NCBI RefSeq assembly: GCF_037963835.1
Contig: NZ_CP150145.1
Coordinates: 1,798,001 to 1,862,000 of the forward strand
Length of the DNA: 64,000 bases
Source of the DNA: Paenibacillus sp. FSL H8-0332
GTDB lineage: Bacteria; Bacillota; Bacilli; Paenibacillales; Paenibacillaceae
Direction of reading: 5' to 3'
The notes under the pieces are model-generated. The model made no database searches. It was given only the letters and a program-made list of their open reading frames with translations, and was not told the DNA's origin. A program made the position numbers and the translations under genes. This document shows, piece after piece, positions 10,585 through 21,303 of this stretch (position 1 is its first letter; every line of letters begins with the position of its first letter).

Positions 10585-11982
10585 ATGGCTAAGAAAGCGC
10601 CTGATATGGAGGAATACCAGTATGGATTCCGTGACGAGCACAAGTCGATATTTCAGTCTGGTAAAGGACTCACGGAAGAAATCGTCCGGGAAATCTCCGC
10701 AATCAAAAACGAACCGGAATGGATGCTGGAATTCAGGCTGAAATCCCTGGAGCAGTTCCGCAAGATGCCAATGCCACAGTGGGGCGGCAATCTGGATGAT
10801 CTGGATTTCGAAGATATCCAATATTATGTTAGACCTTCAGAGAAGCAGGGCAAGACTTGGGAAGAGGTTCCTTCCGAGATCAAAGAGACCTTCGACAAGC
10901 TGGGGATTCCGGAAGCGGAGCAGAAGTTCCTGGCCGGCGTCTCTGCACAGTATGAATCCGAGGTAGTCTATCACAGTATGCAGAAGAACCTTGAGGATCA
11001 GGGTGTAATCTTCACGGATACCGATTCTGCACTGCGTGATCATCCTGAGCTGTTCAAGAAGTTCTTCGGTACGATCATTCCGCCGGCTGACAACAAGTTC
11101 GCCGCACTTAACAGTGCCGTCTGGTCCGGGGGCAGCTTCATCTATGTTCCGAAGGGCGTGAAATGTGAAGTTCCTTTGCAGGCCTACTTCCGCATCAACT
11201 CTGAGAACATGGGACAATTCGAGCGTACGCTGATTCTGGCAGATGAAGACAGCTTCGTGCATTACGTTGAAGGCTGTACTGCCCCGATCTACAGCACGAA
11301 CTCTCTGCATAGTGCAGTGGTTGAGATTCTCTGCATGAAGAATGCCCGTGTCCGTTATACAACGATTCAGAACTGGGCACCGAATATCTACAACCTGGTA
11401 ACCAAACGTGCGGTTGCCGAAGAGAATGCCACCATGGAATGGGTAGACGGCAACATCGGCTCCAAGCTGACGATGAAATATCCGGCGGTGGTTCTTAAAG
11501 GCCGTGGAGCCAAGGGTTCTGTATTGTCCATCGCAGTAGCGGGCAAGAACCAGCATCAGGATGCCGGCGCCAAAATGATCCACTTAGCACCGGATACCAC
11601 CTCAACCATCGTATCCAAGTCGATCAGTAAGCACGGCGGGAAGGTCACTTACCGTGGACTCGCCTCCTTCGGCCGTAAGGCAGAAGGCGCGAAATCCAAT
11701 ATCAAATGCGATACGCTCATTCTGGATAACGAGTCCACCTCGGACACGATTCCTTACAATGAGATCATGAACGATAACATTGTGCTTGAGCATGAAGCTA
11801 CCGTCTCCAAGGTGTCTGAAGAGCAGCTCTTCTACCTCATGAGCCGCGGCCTCTCCGAAGCCGAGGCCACCCAGATGATTATCATGGGCTTCATCGAACC
11901 GTTCACCAAAGAGCTGCCGATGGAGTACGCAGTTGAGATGAACAGATTGATCAAATTTGAAATGGAAGGAAGCATCGGGTAA
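10585..11982 (+). CDS. sufB: Fe-S cluster assembly protein SufB
   Basis: 465 residues, standard for SufB. It has a long helical N-terminal part (Y-Q-Y-G-F-R-D-E region), then the right-handed beta-helix with H-Y-V-E-G-C-T-A-P and the strongly conserved Y-R-G-L-A-S-F-G and [14 protein letters not shown] blocks. The C-terminal [22 protein letters not shown] segment parallels SufD. SufB is the scaffold subunit on which the cluster is built. It is the last gene of the operon, followed at 38 bp by a terminator. CGAGGAGG precedes the ATG. Confidence 0.97.
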   Translation: MAKKAPDMEEYQYGFRDEHKSIFQSGKGLTEEIVREISAIKNEPEWMLEFRLKSLEQFRKMPMPQWGGNLDDLDFEDIQYYVRPSEKQGKTWEEVPSEIKETFDKLGIPEAEQKFLAGVSAQYESEVVYHSMQKNLEDQGVIFTDTDSALRDHPELFKKFFGTIIPPADNKFAALNSAVWSGGSFIYVPKGVKCEVPLQAYFRINSENMGQFERTLILADEDSFVHYVEGCTAPIYSTNSLHSAVVEILCMKNARVRYTTIQNWAPNIYNLVTKRAVAEENATMEWVDGNIGSKLTMKYPAVVLKGRGAKGSVLSIAVAGKNQHQDAGAKMIHLAPDTTSTIVSKSISKHGGKVTYRGLASFGRKAEGAKSNIKCDTLILDNESTSDTIPYNEIMNDNIVLEHEATVSKVSEEQLFYLMSRGLSEAEATQMIIMGFIEPFTKELPMEYAVEMNRLIKFEMEGSIG

Positions 11983-12019
11983 CCTGAAGCTTCTTCCATT
12001 CATCCAGTAATATCCTGCG

Positions 12020-12074
12020 CGTGTCCACAGAATCTTGACGCAATCTGGTCGAGGATCTGCGGGCACGTTTTTTT
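12020..12074 (+). terminator. Terminator of the suf operon
   Basis: CGTGTCC (12020-12026) pairs with GGGCACG (12061-12067) with one G-T pair, an inner CAGA/TCTG pairing extends it, and seven T follow (12068-12074). Confidence 0.75.
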
Positions 12075-12240
12075 ATACGGAGCTTGTGATTATTATACAT
12101 AATATCCCTTTATACAGGTGGCTTAAGGACTCTTCGCAAGCGCTGAATCTTGCTATATCTTAATTGAGCAGTATTTGCGAGGAAATAGCAGCAATTAAAA
12201 CGAAGGGCGTCCTTTTCCGCCTGCTTAGGCCCTGTTCTTT

Positions 12241-12423
12241 CCGAAAAGAGAGGAAAACGGAGGTTTATCCCCTTTGCCGCATTAAATTATGGATGATAAA
12301 CTGCTTAAAGTCCCTAAATTGAAAGCGTTAAAAAAAGGTGGGTTAAGATGTGGAAGGTTGCTGAATGGGACTAAGTTTATGCTTACGAAGGCTTTACTTC
12401 GTAAAGCTTTAAGGAGGAGAGAT
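12241..12423 (+). promoter_or_regulatory. Candidate attenuator leader of the ABC exporter operon
   Basis: The leader holds a mini-ORF (12348-12374) with its own ribosome site. A hairpin follows, TTACGAAG (12383-12390) with CTTCGTAA (12397-12404), and it has a mutually exclusive alternative, GCTTTA (12391-12396) with TAAAGC (12402-12407). The AAGGAGG of the exporter gene lies 6 nt further on. The layout matches ribosome-stalling control of antibiotic exporters (compare the bmrB leader of bmrCD); the mechanism here is inferred. Confidence 0.5.
12348..12374 (+). CDS. Putative 8-residue leader peptide (MWKVAEWD)
   Basis: ATG TGG AAG GTT GCT GAA TGG GAC TAA, preceded by AAAGGTGG with a 6-nt spacer, better than most sites nearby. 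The stop codon is 8 nt before the hairpin at 12383. It is too short to call from composition; support is its ribosome site and its place between promoter region and exporter gene. It may act as a sensor for translation inhibitors that stall on it. Confidence 0.45.
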   Translation: MWKVAEWD

Positions 12424-14193
12424 ATGGATGTTCTCAGGCAACTGCGGGGCTTTTATCGGGAGAAGCTGCACTATTTGATTCTATCGATTGTATGTTTGGC
12501 GGCCGCAACTGCAGTGGGGCTTATTACCCCCAATTTGTTAAGGAGATTGATCGATGATGTTATTATTCCCCTAAAGTTTACTGAGGTGCCCGTTCTCGCT
12601 CTCAGTGTGCTTGCTGTCATTATCGTCAAGGCGTGCCTGCAGTTTGCCCATGGATTTTTCGGCGGACGGCTGGGGAATTTCCTGGCTTACCGGCTGCGCA
12701 ATGCCTGCTATGAGAAGCTGCAGTTTCTGTCCTTCCGGTATTATGATACGGCGAAGACAGGTGACCTGATGTCCCGGCTGACCGGGGATTTGGAAGCAAT
12801 CCGGATGTTCATCGGCTTCGGATTTGCCCAATTGCTGAACGTGTTTTTCATGGTTCTGTTCGGCTCCATTATGATGTTTACCATCAACTGGCAGCTGACG
12901 CTGGTTACTCTGATCACTATGCCGTTCCTGGCTGGAGTAGCACTCAGATTTGAATCCAAGATTCATCCGGCCTTTCAGGAGATGCGCCTGGCGTTAAGTT
13001 CCCTGACAACGGCAGTACAGGAGAATGTCACCGGTGTAAGAACGGTCAAATCGTTTGCCAGAGAGGCCTACGAAGTTGAGAAATTCTCACACCGTAATGA
13101 ACGTTATAAAGACAATCAGATTTTTGCAGCCGAGCTGTGGAGTAAATTCTTCCCGTTCATGGAGCTGCTGGCTTCGGTCAGTGTAGCGATCCTGCTGGGT
13201 GTCGGCGGTACGCTGGTTATCAACAAGCAGATGTCGCTGGGTGAGCTGGTTGCGTTCTTCAGCCTGATCTGGTACATCATCGGCCCGGTCTGGGGACTAG
13301 GGTTCCACATCAACAACTATACCCAGTCCAAAGCCTCTGGTGAACGTGTGCTGGAAGTGCTGAATCAGACAATCGATGTCCGGGATCAAGAGAATGCCCG
13401 CGAGCTTGTACAGGCAGAAGTGAAAGGTGAGGTGGAGTTCGACCATGTCACCTTCGCTTACGGGAACAAAATGCCGGCGGTCAAGGATATTCATTTCCAT
13501 GCCGAGCCCGGTGCGGTCATAGGATTCCTTGGCGGAACAGGGTCCGGGAAGTCCACCATCACCCAGCTTATGATGCGGGCTTATGATGTGAATCAAGGAA
13601 GTATCAAGCTCGACGGAGTGGATATCCGTGAATTCCAGGTCCGCAGTCTGCGCTCGCAGATATCGACGGTATTCCAGGAGACCTTCCTGTTCTCGTCGTC
13701 GATCCGCAATAATATTTCTTATGGACTCAAAAATGTCAGCATGGATGAGATCATCCGTGCCGCCGAGCTGGCGAAGGCGCATGACTTCATTATGGAGATG
13801 CCGGAAGGCTACGATACCGTAGTCGGTGAGCGGGGAATGGGTCTCTCGGGCGGCCAAAAGCAGCGGATTGCCATTGCCCGCGCACTGCTGAAGAATCCGC
13901 GGATTCTTATTCTGGATGATGCAACCAGTGCGGTTGATATGGAGACGGAGCATGAGATTCAGGCCGGATTCCAGGAGGTTATGCGCGGACGGACGACCCT
14001 GATTATTGCCCACCGCATATCTTCTCTGCGTCATGCCGATCAGATCATTGTGATGAATGAAGGGAAAATGGTCCAGCAGGGCACCCATCAGGAACTGATC
14101 GCCGTCCCGGGACCTTATCAGGATGTGTACCGGATTCAGTACGCCGATTATTTAGCCAGGGATAATGAACGAGAGGCGGGTGATCCGGCATGA
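12424..14193 (+). CDS. ABC exporter, half-transporter subunit 1 (YfiB/BmrC-like)
   Basis: About 589 residues: an N-terminal six-helix exporter membrane domain (about 1-310) and a C-terminal nucleotide-binding domain. The signature L-S-G-G-Q-K-Q-R is canonical, and Walker A lies in L-G-G-T-G-S-G-K-S-T. Walker B ends L-I-L-D-D-A-T-S-A-V-D, so the catalytic glutamate is replaced by aspartate. This is the degenerate-site subunit of a heterodimeric exporter. The ATG at 12424 follows AAGGAGGAGAG; an open frame runs 45 codons further upstream but has no ribosome site and overlaps the leader. It is coupled to the next gene by a 4-bp overlap. Drug or lipid export is likely; the substrate is unknown. 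Confidence 0.88.
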   Translation: MDVLRQLRGFYREKLHYLILSIVCLAAATAVGLITPNLLRRLIDDVIIPLKFTEVPVLALSVLAVIIVKACLQFAHGFFGGRLGNFLAYRLRNACYEKLQFLSFRYYDTAKTGDLMSRLTGDLEAIRMFIGFGFAQLLNVFFMVLFGSIMMFTINWQLTLVTLITMPFLAGVALRFESKIHPAFQEMRLALSSLTTAVQENVTGVRTVKSFAREAYEVEKFSHRNERYKDNQIFAAELWSKFFPFMELLASVSVAILLGVGGTLVINKQMSLGELVAFFSLIWYIIGPVWGLGFHINNYTQSKASGERVLEVLNQTIDVRDQENARELVQAEVKGEVEFDHVTFAYGNKMPAVKDIHFHAEPGAVIGFLGGTGSGKSTITQLMMRAYDVNQGSIKLDGVDIREFQVRSLRSQISTVFQETFLFSSSIRNNISYGLKNVSMDEIIRAAELAKAHDFIMEMPEGYDTVVGERGMGLSGGQKQRIAIARALLKNPRILILDDATSAVDMETEHEIQAGFQEVMRGRTTLIIAHRISSLRHADQIIVMNEGKMVQQGTHQELIAVPGPYQDVYRIQYADYLARDNEREAGDPA

Positions 14194-16058
14194 ACCTTCA
14201 GACCTCCAAGAAGACCGCAGAGGGCGCAGTAGAGACTGACAATAGTAAAGTGGAGGAACAGACGCTTGAAGAACGGTTTATCTATAAAGATGATGATGTG
14301 ATAGACAAGGCTTTTGACTGGAGGCAGTTCACCCGCTTGTTCGGTTATATGAAGCCATACGCGAAGCAGATGCTTCCGCTTGTCTCCATTATGATGATTC
14401 TGGGCACCATTACCAAGCTTACGGTTCCGTTCCTGACCAGTATGGCGATTGATAAAGCCATTGCTCCAAAAGACGGAAACACCAGCTTGACGCTGCTCTA
14501 TACGTTAACGGCAAGTGTGATCATCCTGTATCTGATCCAATGGATCGCCGGCGTATACCGGATCAAATATACGAATGTGATCGGCCAGCGGGTGATTTAT
14601 GACCTGCGCTCGGACCTGTTCCGGCATATCCAGAAGCTGTCCTTCAACTTCTTCGATAAACGGCCTGCAGGCTCGGTACTGGTCCGGGTAACGAATGACA
14701 TCAACTCCCTGCAGGACTTGTTCACGAACGGCGTGGTCAATCTGATGATTGACTGTGTGCAGCTGCTGGGCATCATGGTTATTCTGCTGCTGATCAACTG
14801 GAAGCTGGGGCTGGCGGTGATGGTTACCGTTCCCATTATGTTCCTGATCTCGACTAAGCTGCGGCAGAGAATCCGAATCGCCTGGCAGGATGTGCGGATG
14901 AAGAATTCCCGGATCAACTCCCATCTTAACGAGTCGATACAAGGGATTCGCGTAACGCAGGCCTACACCCAGGAAGAAGAGAATATGCATTATTTCGATG
15001 CCATGAATATGGACAGCCGGAAGTCCTGGAACAAAGCATCCGCTATGAACCAGGGGTTCGGCCCTATTATTGAAGTTACCGGCGGCTTCGGAACGATGAT
15101 TCTTTTCTGGTTCGGGGCTTACCTGATTCAATCCGGAGAGCTTACCATTGGTACTCTGGTGGCCTTCAGCAGCTATGTCAGCAACTTCTGGGACCCGATC
15201 AACCGGCTGGGACAGATGTATAATCAGCTGCTGGTTGCGATGGCTTCCTCCGAGCGGATCTTCGAGTATCTCGATGAGCAGCCTGCGGTTCAGGATAAGC
15301 CGGGAGCAACGCCGCTATCCAAGATTCAAGGGGATATTCACTTTAATAATGTAGTGTTTGAATATGAGAAGGGCCGTGCGGCACTCAAAGGCATCAATCT
15401 GGATGTCAAAGCAGGCCAGTCCATCGCTCTTGTAGGGCATACCGGCTCCGGCAAAAGCACAATCATCAACCTGATTGGCCGGTTCTATGATATTAAGAGC
15501 GGCCACATTACGATTGACGGCCGGGATATCCGCGAGGTTACTCTCCAGAGTCTGCGCGAACAGATCGGGATTGTATTGCAGGATACCTTCATCTTCTCGG
15601 GAACGATCCGCGACAACATCCGCTTCGGGCGGCTGGATGCAACCGACGAAGAGATCGAAGAGGTCGCCAAGGCCGTAGATGCTCATGATTTCATCACCAA
15701 GCTGCCAGGGGGTTATGATACCGAGGTAGAGGAGCGCGGCAGTGCACTGTCCATGGGGCAGCGTCAACTGCTGTCCTTCGCCCGGGCGCTGCTGGCTGAT
15801 CCGCGGATTCTGATCCTGGATGAAGCGACAGCCAGTATTGATACCGAGACGGAGATCAAGATTCAGGAAGCGCTGAAGCTGCTGCTTCAGGGCCGGACCT
15901 CCTTCATCGTTGCCCACCGGCTCTCCACCATCCGCCATGCGGATAAGATCGTGGTGCTGGATCATGGCGAGATCAAAGAAGAAGGCAACCATGCCGAGCT
16001 TACCAAGCACGACGGCATCTATAACGGTTTGATTGAAGCGCAGTTCCGCTTCTTATAG
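14190..16058 (+). CDS. ABC exporter, half-transporter subunit 2 (YfiC/BmrD-like)
   Basis: 622 residues. An acidic N-terminal tail of about 45 residues is followed by an exporter membrane domain and an ATPase domain. Walker A is G-H-T-G-S-G-K-S-T. The signature is degenerate, A-L-S-M-G-Q-R-Q, whereas Walker B has the intact glutamate (L-I-L-D-E-A-T-A-S-I-D). This complements subunit 1, so the heterodimer has one consensus and one degenerate ATP site, as in BmrCD and similar exporters. The ATG overlaps the TGA of subunit 1. A terminator follows within 11 bp, closing a two-gene operon. Confidence 0.9.
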   Translation: MNLQTSKKTAEGAVETDNSKVEEQTLEERFIYKDDDVIDKAFDWRQFTRLFGYMKPYAKQMLPLVSIMMILGTITKLTVPFLTSMAIDKAIAPKDGNTSLTLLYTLTASVIILYLIQWIAGVYRIKYTNVIGQRVIYDLRSDLFRHIQKLSFNFFDKRPAGSVLVRVTNDINSLQDLFTNGVVNLMIDCVQLLGIMVILLLINWKLGLAVMVTVPIMFLISTKLRQRIRIAWQDVRMKNSRINSHLNESIQGIRVTQAYTQEEENMHYFDAMNMDSRKSWNKASAMNQGFGPIIEVTGGFGTMILFWFGAYLIQSGELTIGTLVAFSSYVSNFWDPINRLGQMYNQLLVAMASSERIFEYLDEQPAVQDKPGATPLSKIQGDIHFNNVVFEYEKGRAALKGINLDVKAGQSIALVGHTGSGKSTIINLIGRFYDIKSGHITIDGRDIREVTLQSLREQIGIVLQDTFIFSGTIRDNIRFGRLDATDEEIEEVAKAVDAHDFITKLPGGYDTEVEERGSALSMGQRQLLSFARALLADPRILILDEATASIDTETEIKIQEALKLLLQGRTSFIVAHRLSTIRHADKIVVLDHGEIKEEGNHAELTKHDGIYNGLIEAQFRFL

Positions 16059-16068
16059 AAGCACATGC

Positions 16069-16110
16069 AGCAGCCTGTCCCCGATGTGAGGGAGGGGCTG
16101 CTTCTTTTTT
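16069..16110 (+). terminator. Terminator of the ABC exporter operon
   Basis: AGCAGCC (16069-16075) pairs with GGCTGCT (16096-16102), with further CCCC/GGGG inner pairing, followed by a run of T. Confidence 0.8.
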
Positions 16111-16123
16111 TATTATTTAAGCG

Positions 16124-16372
16124 CTACCCCGGCCGTTTGCCGGACCTGCCGCTTACCCGGACCTCCAATAGTTGTGCGCTAATCTCCTGCTGCCAGGCGG
16201 TGTCTTGTGTATCAGCTGCCAGCAGCCCTTCCATATGGAGGCGTGCCATCTCCCAGCAATAGACAGTGTTGATATGCAGACAGTGCTGAAGCTCGTCTTG
16301 TTCAGCCGGAGCCAGCGGCCGCTTCAGACTCAGAGTGTACAGTTCAGCCAGGCGCTGATGAACCGCAAGCAT
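16124..16372 (-). CDS. Small conserved hypothetical protein
   Basis: 82 residues, predicted helical, opening M-L-A-V-H-Q-R-L-A-E-L-Y and holding C-L-H-I-N-T-V-Y-C-W-E-M-A-R-L. An excellent ribosome site (AAGGAGGAGA) 5 nt before the ATG supports it as a real gene. It resembles small helical proteins of unknown function common in Paenibacillus genomes; I cannot assign a role. It faces away from the licT promoter region. Confidence 0.65.
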   Translation of the reverse strand: MLAVHQRLAELYTLSLKRPLAPAEQDELQHCLHINTVYCWEMARLHMEGLLAADTQDTAWQQEISAQLLEVRVSGRSGKRPG

Positions 16373-16448
16373 AATTATCTCCTCCTTGTATTACTGTCTG
16401 CTTTTAGCGTGACCCTGAAGATGCGGTTTCAAACCAGAATGATGTCTA

Positions 16449-16464
16449 ATTTGAATATTCAAAT
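16449..16464. promoter_or_regulatory. Perfect 16-bp palindrome upstream of licT promoter
   Basis: ATTTGAATATTCAAAT reads the same on both strands and ends 20 bp before the -35 box. It is suitable for a dimeric regulator; which one is unknown. Confidence 0.4.
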
Positions 16465-16484
16465 CATTAGAATAAATAAAGTTC

Positions 16485-16512
16485 TTGAAATCGCTTTTAT
16501 TTATGCTACAAT
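16485..16512 (+). promoter_or_regulatory. licT promoter overlapped by a cre-like site
   Basis: TTGAAA (16485-16490), 16-bp spacer, TACAAT (16507-16512) with an extended TGC before it. TGAAATCGCTTTTA (16486-16499) matches the CcpA consensus TGWAANCGNTNWCA at all but one fixed position and covers the -35 and spacer, so carbon catabolite repression is expected. Confidence 0.65.
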
Positions 16513-16524
16513 AGCAGTAATACA

Positions 16525-16610
16525 GGATTGTGACCGGTAACGCGGGCAATGCCTAAGCTGATGCGAGTATCATTTTATGAATGATATTGGGATCAACTTA
16601 GGCTTTTTTT
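16525..16610 (+). promoter_or_regulatory. RAT antiterminator and terminator before licT
   Basis: GGATTGTGACCGG... (16525-16553) is a typical ribonucleic antiterminator (RAT) of the LicT/SacY family. Its last bases overlap the left arm of a terminator, GCCTAAG (16551-16557) with CTTAGGC (16597-16603), inner pair TATCATT/AATGATA, then seven T. Bound LicT would stabilise the RAT and allow read-through into its own gene. Confidence 0.85.
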
Positions 16611-16642
16611 GTACAAACTAAGCGTCAGGGGGTGAAATAGAG

Positions 16643-17488
16643 ATGATTATCGAAAAGGTGCTGAACAATAATGTGCTCCTGACCAAGAACCAGAAGGGCA
16701 AGGAAGTTATTGTGATGGGCAGAGGAATTTCCTTCAATAAGGTTGCGGGTGATTATGTTGATCCTGCCAAGGTGGACAAGATTTTTCTGCTGAACGAGAA
16801 TGAATTCACAGCCCGGCTGACCGAGCTGTTGAATGATATTCCGGTGGTTCATCTGGAGCTGGCGAGCGGAATCGTAACCTATGCCAATGAAGTGCTGCGC
16901 ACGGAACTAAGCGATAATCTCTATCTGACGCTGACGGATCACATTCATTTCGCGCTGCAGCGTTTCGAGAAGGGAATTTTGCTGAAGAATGCGATGCTGT
17001 TTGAAATCAAACGTTTTTACAAAAAGGAATTCGGGATCGGGCTGGATGCATTGAAGATGATTGAGGAGACTACGGGTCTTGCGCTTGGTGAAGATGAAGC
17101 CGGGTTCATTGCCCTGCATCTGGTCAACGCCAGAATGGATGGCACTGAGGTAAGGTCTACCATTAAGATGACGGAGATCGTTCAGAATATTCTGAACATC
17201 GTTACCTATCATTATAAGGTGGTACTGGATGAGAATTCGCTGAATTACTCGCGGTTTCTGACCCATCTGCAGTATTTTTCCATGCGGATTTTGAAGAAGG
17301 AGACGAACAACAGCGGTGAGGAGTTTCTGTATAACCAGGTGAGGCAGACCTATGTCAAGGCTTTTGAATGCGTGGGCAAGATCAATGAATATCTGGAGAA
17401 GACCCATGGACAGAGCTTAAGCAAGGATGAATACGTCTATCTGACCATTCACATCCAGCGTGTAACGGACCGCAATAGTCTGGAGTAA
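16643..17488 (+). CDS. licT: BglG-family transcription antiterminator LicT
   Basis: 281 residues: an RNA-binding domain (about 1-55, I-I-E-K-V-L-N-N-N-V then V-M-G-R-G-I-S-F) and two PTS regulation domains. The phosphorylatable histidines are at H100 (T-D-H-I-H-F-A), H159 (I-A-L-H-L-V-N-A), H208 (L-T-H-L-Q-Y-F) and H270 (T-I-H-I-Q-R-V), at almost the same positions as in B. subtilis LicT. The PTS should inactivate it through PRD1 without substrate and HPr should activate it through PRD2. The next gene is a beta-glucoside-type PTS permease with its own RAT, so LicT fits better than GlcT. GGGGGTGAAA precedes the ATG. Confidence 0.93.
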   Translation: MIIEKVLNNNVLLTKNQKGKEVIVMGRGISFNKVAGDYVDPAKVDKIFLLNENEFTARLTELLNDIPVVHLELASGIVTYANEVLRTELSDNLYLTLTDHIHFALQRFEKGILLKNAMLFEIKRFYKKEFGIGLDALKMIEETTGLALGEDEAGFIALHLVNARMDGTEVRSTIKMTEIVQNILNIVTYHYKVVLDENSLNYSRFLTHLQYFSMRILKKETNNSGEEFLYNQVRQTYVKAFECVGKINEYLEKTHGQSLSKDEYVYLTIHIQRVTDRNSLE

Positions 17489-17533
17489 CGCGTAACATCA
17501 ACAACCATCCTCTATAATTTCATATTTTCATCG

Positions 17534-19580
<2,047 letters not shown>

Positions 19581-19620
19581 AATTATTGGGGTTATAACTA
19601 CTGTCATATTACCCGCGAAT

Positions 19621-19672
19621 AAGGGCTGTCCCGGCTTGGCCAATTAATGGCTCACTCGGGACAGCCCTTTTG
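19621..19672. terminator. Terminator after the PTS gene
   Basis: AAGGGCTGTCCC (19621-19632) pairs with GGGACAGCCCTT (19658-19669), followed by T. It can act in both directions between convergent genes. Confidence 0.85.
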
Positions 19673-19701
19673 TGTGGAAAATGCTCAGGTAAAGCTACTC
19701 A

Positions 19702-20742
19702 CTACTCCATATAAATCTCAACGACGGCAATTTTGCGTTCGCGTGACAGGTCAAGGAACTTGCCTTCGCTCTGCACAAGCGGACGGAAGACATCCAGCGG
19801 ATTGTTCATCACGATGACACCCATATCACCGGTGCTCAGCAGGACGCGCTTTCCGATGAAGTTAGGCATCAGATGATTGATGAAGGCCTGGACCGGTTTG
19901 CCGTTCAGCTTGCCGAAGCTGAGGGAGTTGATCTCGCGCAGCACGGAAATCAGCTCCTGCTTGGACTGATAGACCCGGTTAGTGGTCATGGCACTGTAAA
20001 TATCCGCAACGGCTGCAATCTGGGCGTAAGGGTGAATATCTGTCTTAGTCAGCTGCCGGGGATAACCGGAGCCGTCCTCACGTTCATGATGCTGCAAGGC
20101 AACCAGAGCTGTGAAAGGATCATTCATGGAATTCTGTATGATTTCGTACCCGTATACCGTATGTAATTTGATCTCTTCGTATTCAGCAGGCGTTAATTTG
20201 CCGGGTTTGTTAAGAATCGCAGGGGAGATGCGGCATTTGCCGATATCAATCAGGTATCCCGCACGCCCGATCTCATAACACTCTGCCTTGGAATAGCCGA
20301 GCCACGTAGCCAGATAATACGAAAGCATGCCAACCTGAAGGGAATGGTTATAGGTATAATTATCCTCCCGGTCCAGCAGCAGCAGGAGTGTTACAACATC
20401 CTTGTGTTTGTCTAGCGAGGATAAGGTCGGCTGAAGAATATCATCCACTACGGACTGATTGAAGCTGCCCTTGCTGAGCGCTTCCATATATAGAGACTCA
20501 AAACCGTCAATCGTGGTATCGAAGCTGCTGGTTGCGGCCTGAATGATTGAGGTGCGGCTGGAAGGGGCGGGCTCTTCCTGTACCGTGTCAATATCCACAT
20601 AATCAACGCCGTGCTGTATCAGCTTGGCGATTTCCTCCATTTGCAGCCGTGATCCCTTAGGGAGTACATGCAGCCCGCGAGAACTGAAGGTATCCATCCG
20701 CAGATGATCACCCGGTTTTAGATCCATTACGTGTACTCTCAA
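19702..20742 (-). CDS. HD-GYP domain protein with altered HD pair
   Basis: 346 residues. The N-terminal 50 residues (V-M-D-L-K-P-G-D-H-L, then L-P-K-G-S-R-L) match the small domain often found before HD-GYP. The HD-GYP domain has H-S-L-Q-V-G-M-L-S, H-H-E-R-E-D-G-S-G-Y-P and the late Y-S-A-M-T-T-N-R-V-Y. The normal H-D-I-G-K is I-D-I-G-K (Ile165-Asp166), so one metal ligand is lost. Such proteins normally degrade cyclic-di-GMP; this one may be weak, inactive or a sensor. The TTG start is supported by AAGGTGG 8 nt upstream. A second, intact HD-GYP gene lies at 23698. Confidence 0.88.
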   Translation of the reverse strand: MRVHVMDLKPGDHLRMDTFSSRGLHVLPKGSRLQMEEIAKLIQHGVDYVDIDTVQEEPAPSSRTSIIQAATSSFDTTIDGFESLYMEALSKGSFNQSVVDDILQPTLSSLDKHKDVVTLLLLLDREDNYTYNHSLQVGMLSYYLATWLGYSKAECYEIGRAGYLIDIGKCRISPAILNKPGKLTPAEYEEIKLHTVYGYEIIQNSMNDPFTALVALQHHEREDGSGYPRQLTKTDIHPYAQIAAVADIYSAMTTNRVYQSKQELISVLREINSLSFGKLNGKPVQAFINHLMPNFIGKRVLLSTGDMGVIVMNNPLDVFRPLVQSEGKFLDLSRERKIAVVEIYME

Positions 20743-20901
20743 TGACTAGGCCACCTTACTATAGCAATTTTTTACAGCATAGCAACAAAGGCCGCAATAT
20801 TCAATGGTGTAAGAGTACTGATTGTTGCTTGCGGATTGTGCAACCCGCTGGTCCTACCTTGCTCTGAAGCTGTGCAGATTCGCGGAAGGAGAGCGGTGAG
20901 G

Positions 20902-21150
20902 TTAACCGCCGGATACGGGGGGAATGAAGGCCACCTCGGAGCCTTCGGTAATATCCGTATCATCAGGCGCATATTCCTGATCAACGGCAACCAGGGATAC
21001 AGCGATCTGCGGCGCGGCAGCGGGATAGGAGGCGGAGAGGAGTTCCTTCAATCTGCCGGCTGTCAATGGGGACTCGTGGGCATGGAAGACCAGCGTAGAG
21101 GAGCCGATGATTTCGGCCAGCCCGGCGAACAGCCGGATGGATAGATGCAT
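20902..21150 (-). CDS. MoaD/ThiS-family sulfur carrier
   Basis: 82 residues with a ubiquitin-like fold. It begins I-R-L-F-A-G-L-A-E, has E-G-S-E-V-A-F-I-P-P-V near the end and terminates in S-G-G, the tail that is adenylated and thiocarboxylated. This matches MoaD, the small subunit of molybdopterin synthase. AAAGGGTGA precedes the ATG. No moaE, moaA, moeB or molybdoenzyme gene is in the window, so it stands alone here. A ThiS role is less likely because of the F-I-P-P-V end, typical of MoaD. Confidence 0.82.
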   Translation of the reverse strand: MHLSIRLFAGLAEIIGSSTLVFHAHESPLTAGRLKELLSASYPAAAPQIAVSLVAVDQEYAPDDTDITEGSEVAFIPPVSGG

Positions 21151-21303
21151 GCTTCATTCACCCTTTCTGGACTTAAGCTAAGGACAGCTAATAATGATTA
21201 CAATATACCATATTGAGTCTGAAAATGTTATGCTAACTCTAGAACAGCACAAGCCTGCCGCTTACTCTATAAACGGCTGTACAAGTGGGAGGGAAGCCAG
21301 CTT

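Noticed and set aside
10837..11583. Minus-strand open frame within sufB
   Set aside because: Antisense shadow of sufB produced by codon bias.
12289..12423. 45-codon N-terminal extension of the first ABC exporter subunit
   Set aside because: No ribosome site near the ATG at 12289, a basic non-family sequence, and overlap with the leader. The ATG at 12424 has AAGGAGGAGAG.
16643..17488. GlcT as identity of the antiterminator
   Set aside because: The adjacent permease is of the IIB-IIC-IIA beta-glucoside type and the histidine positions match LicT.
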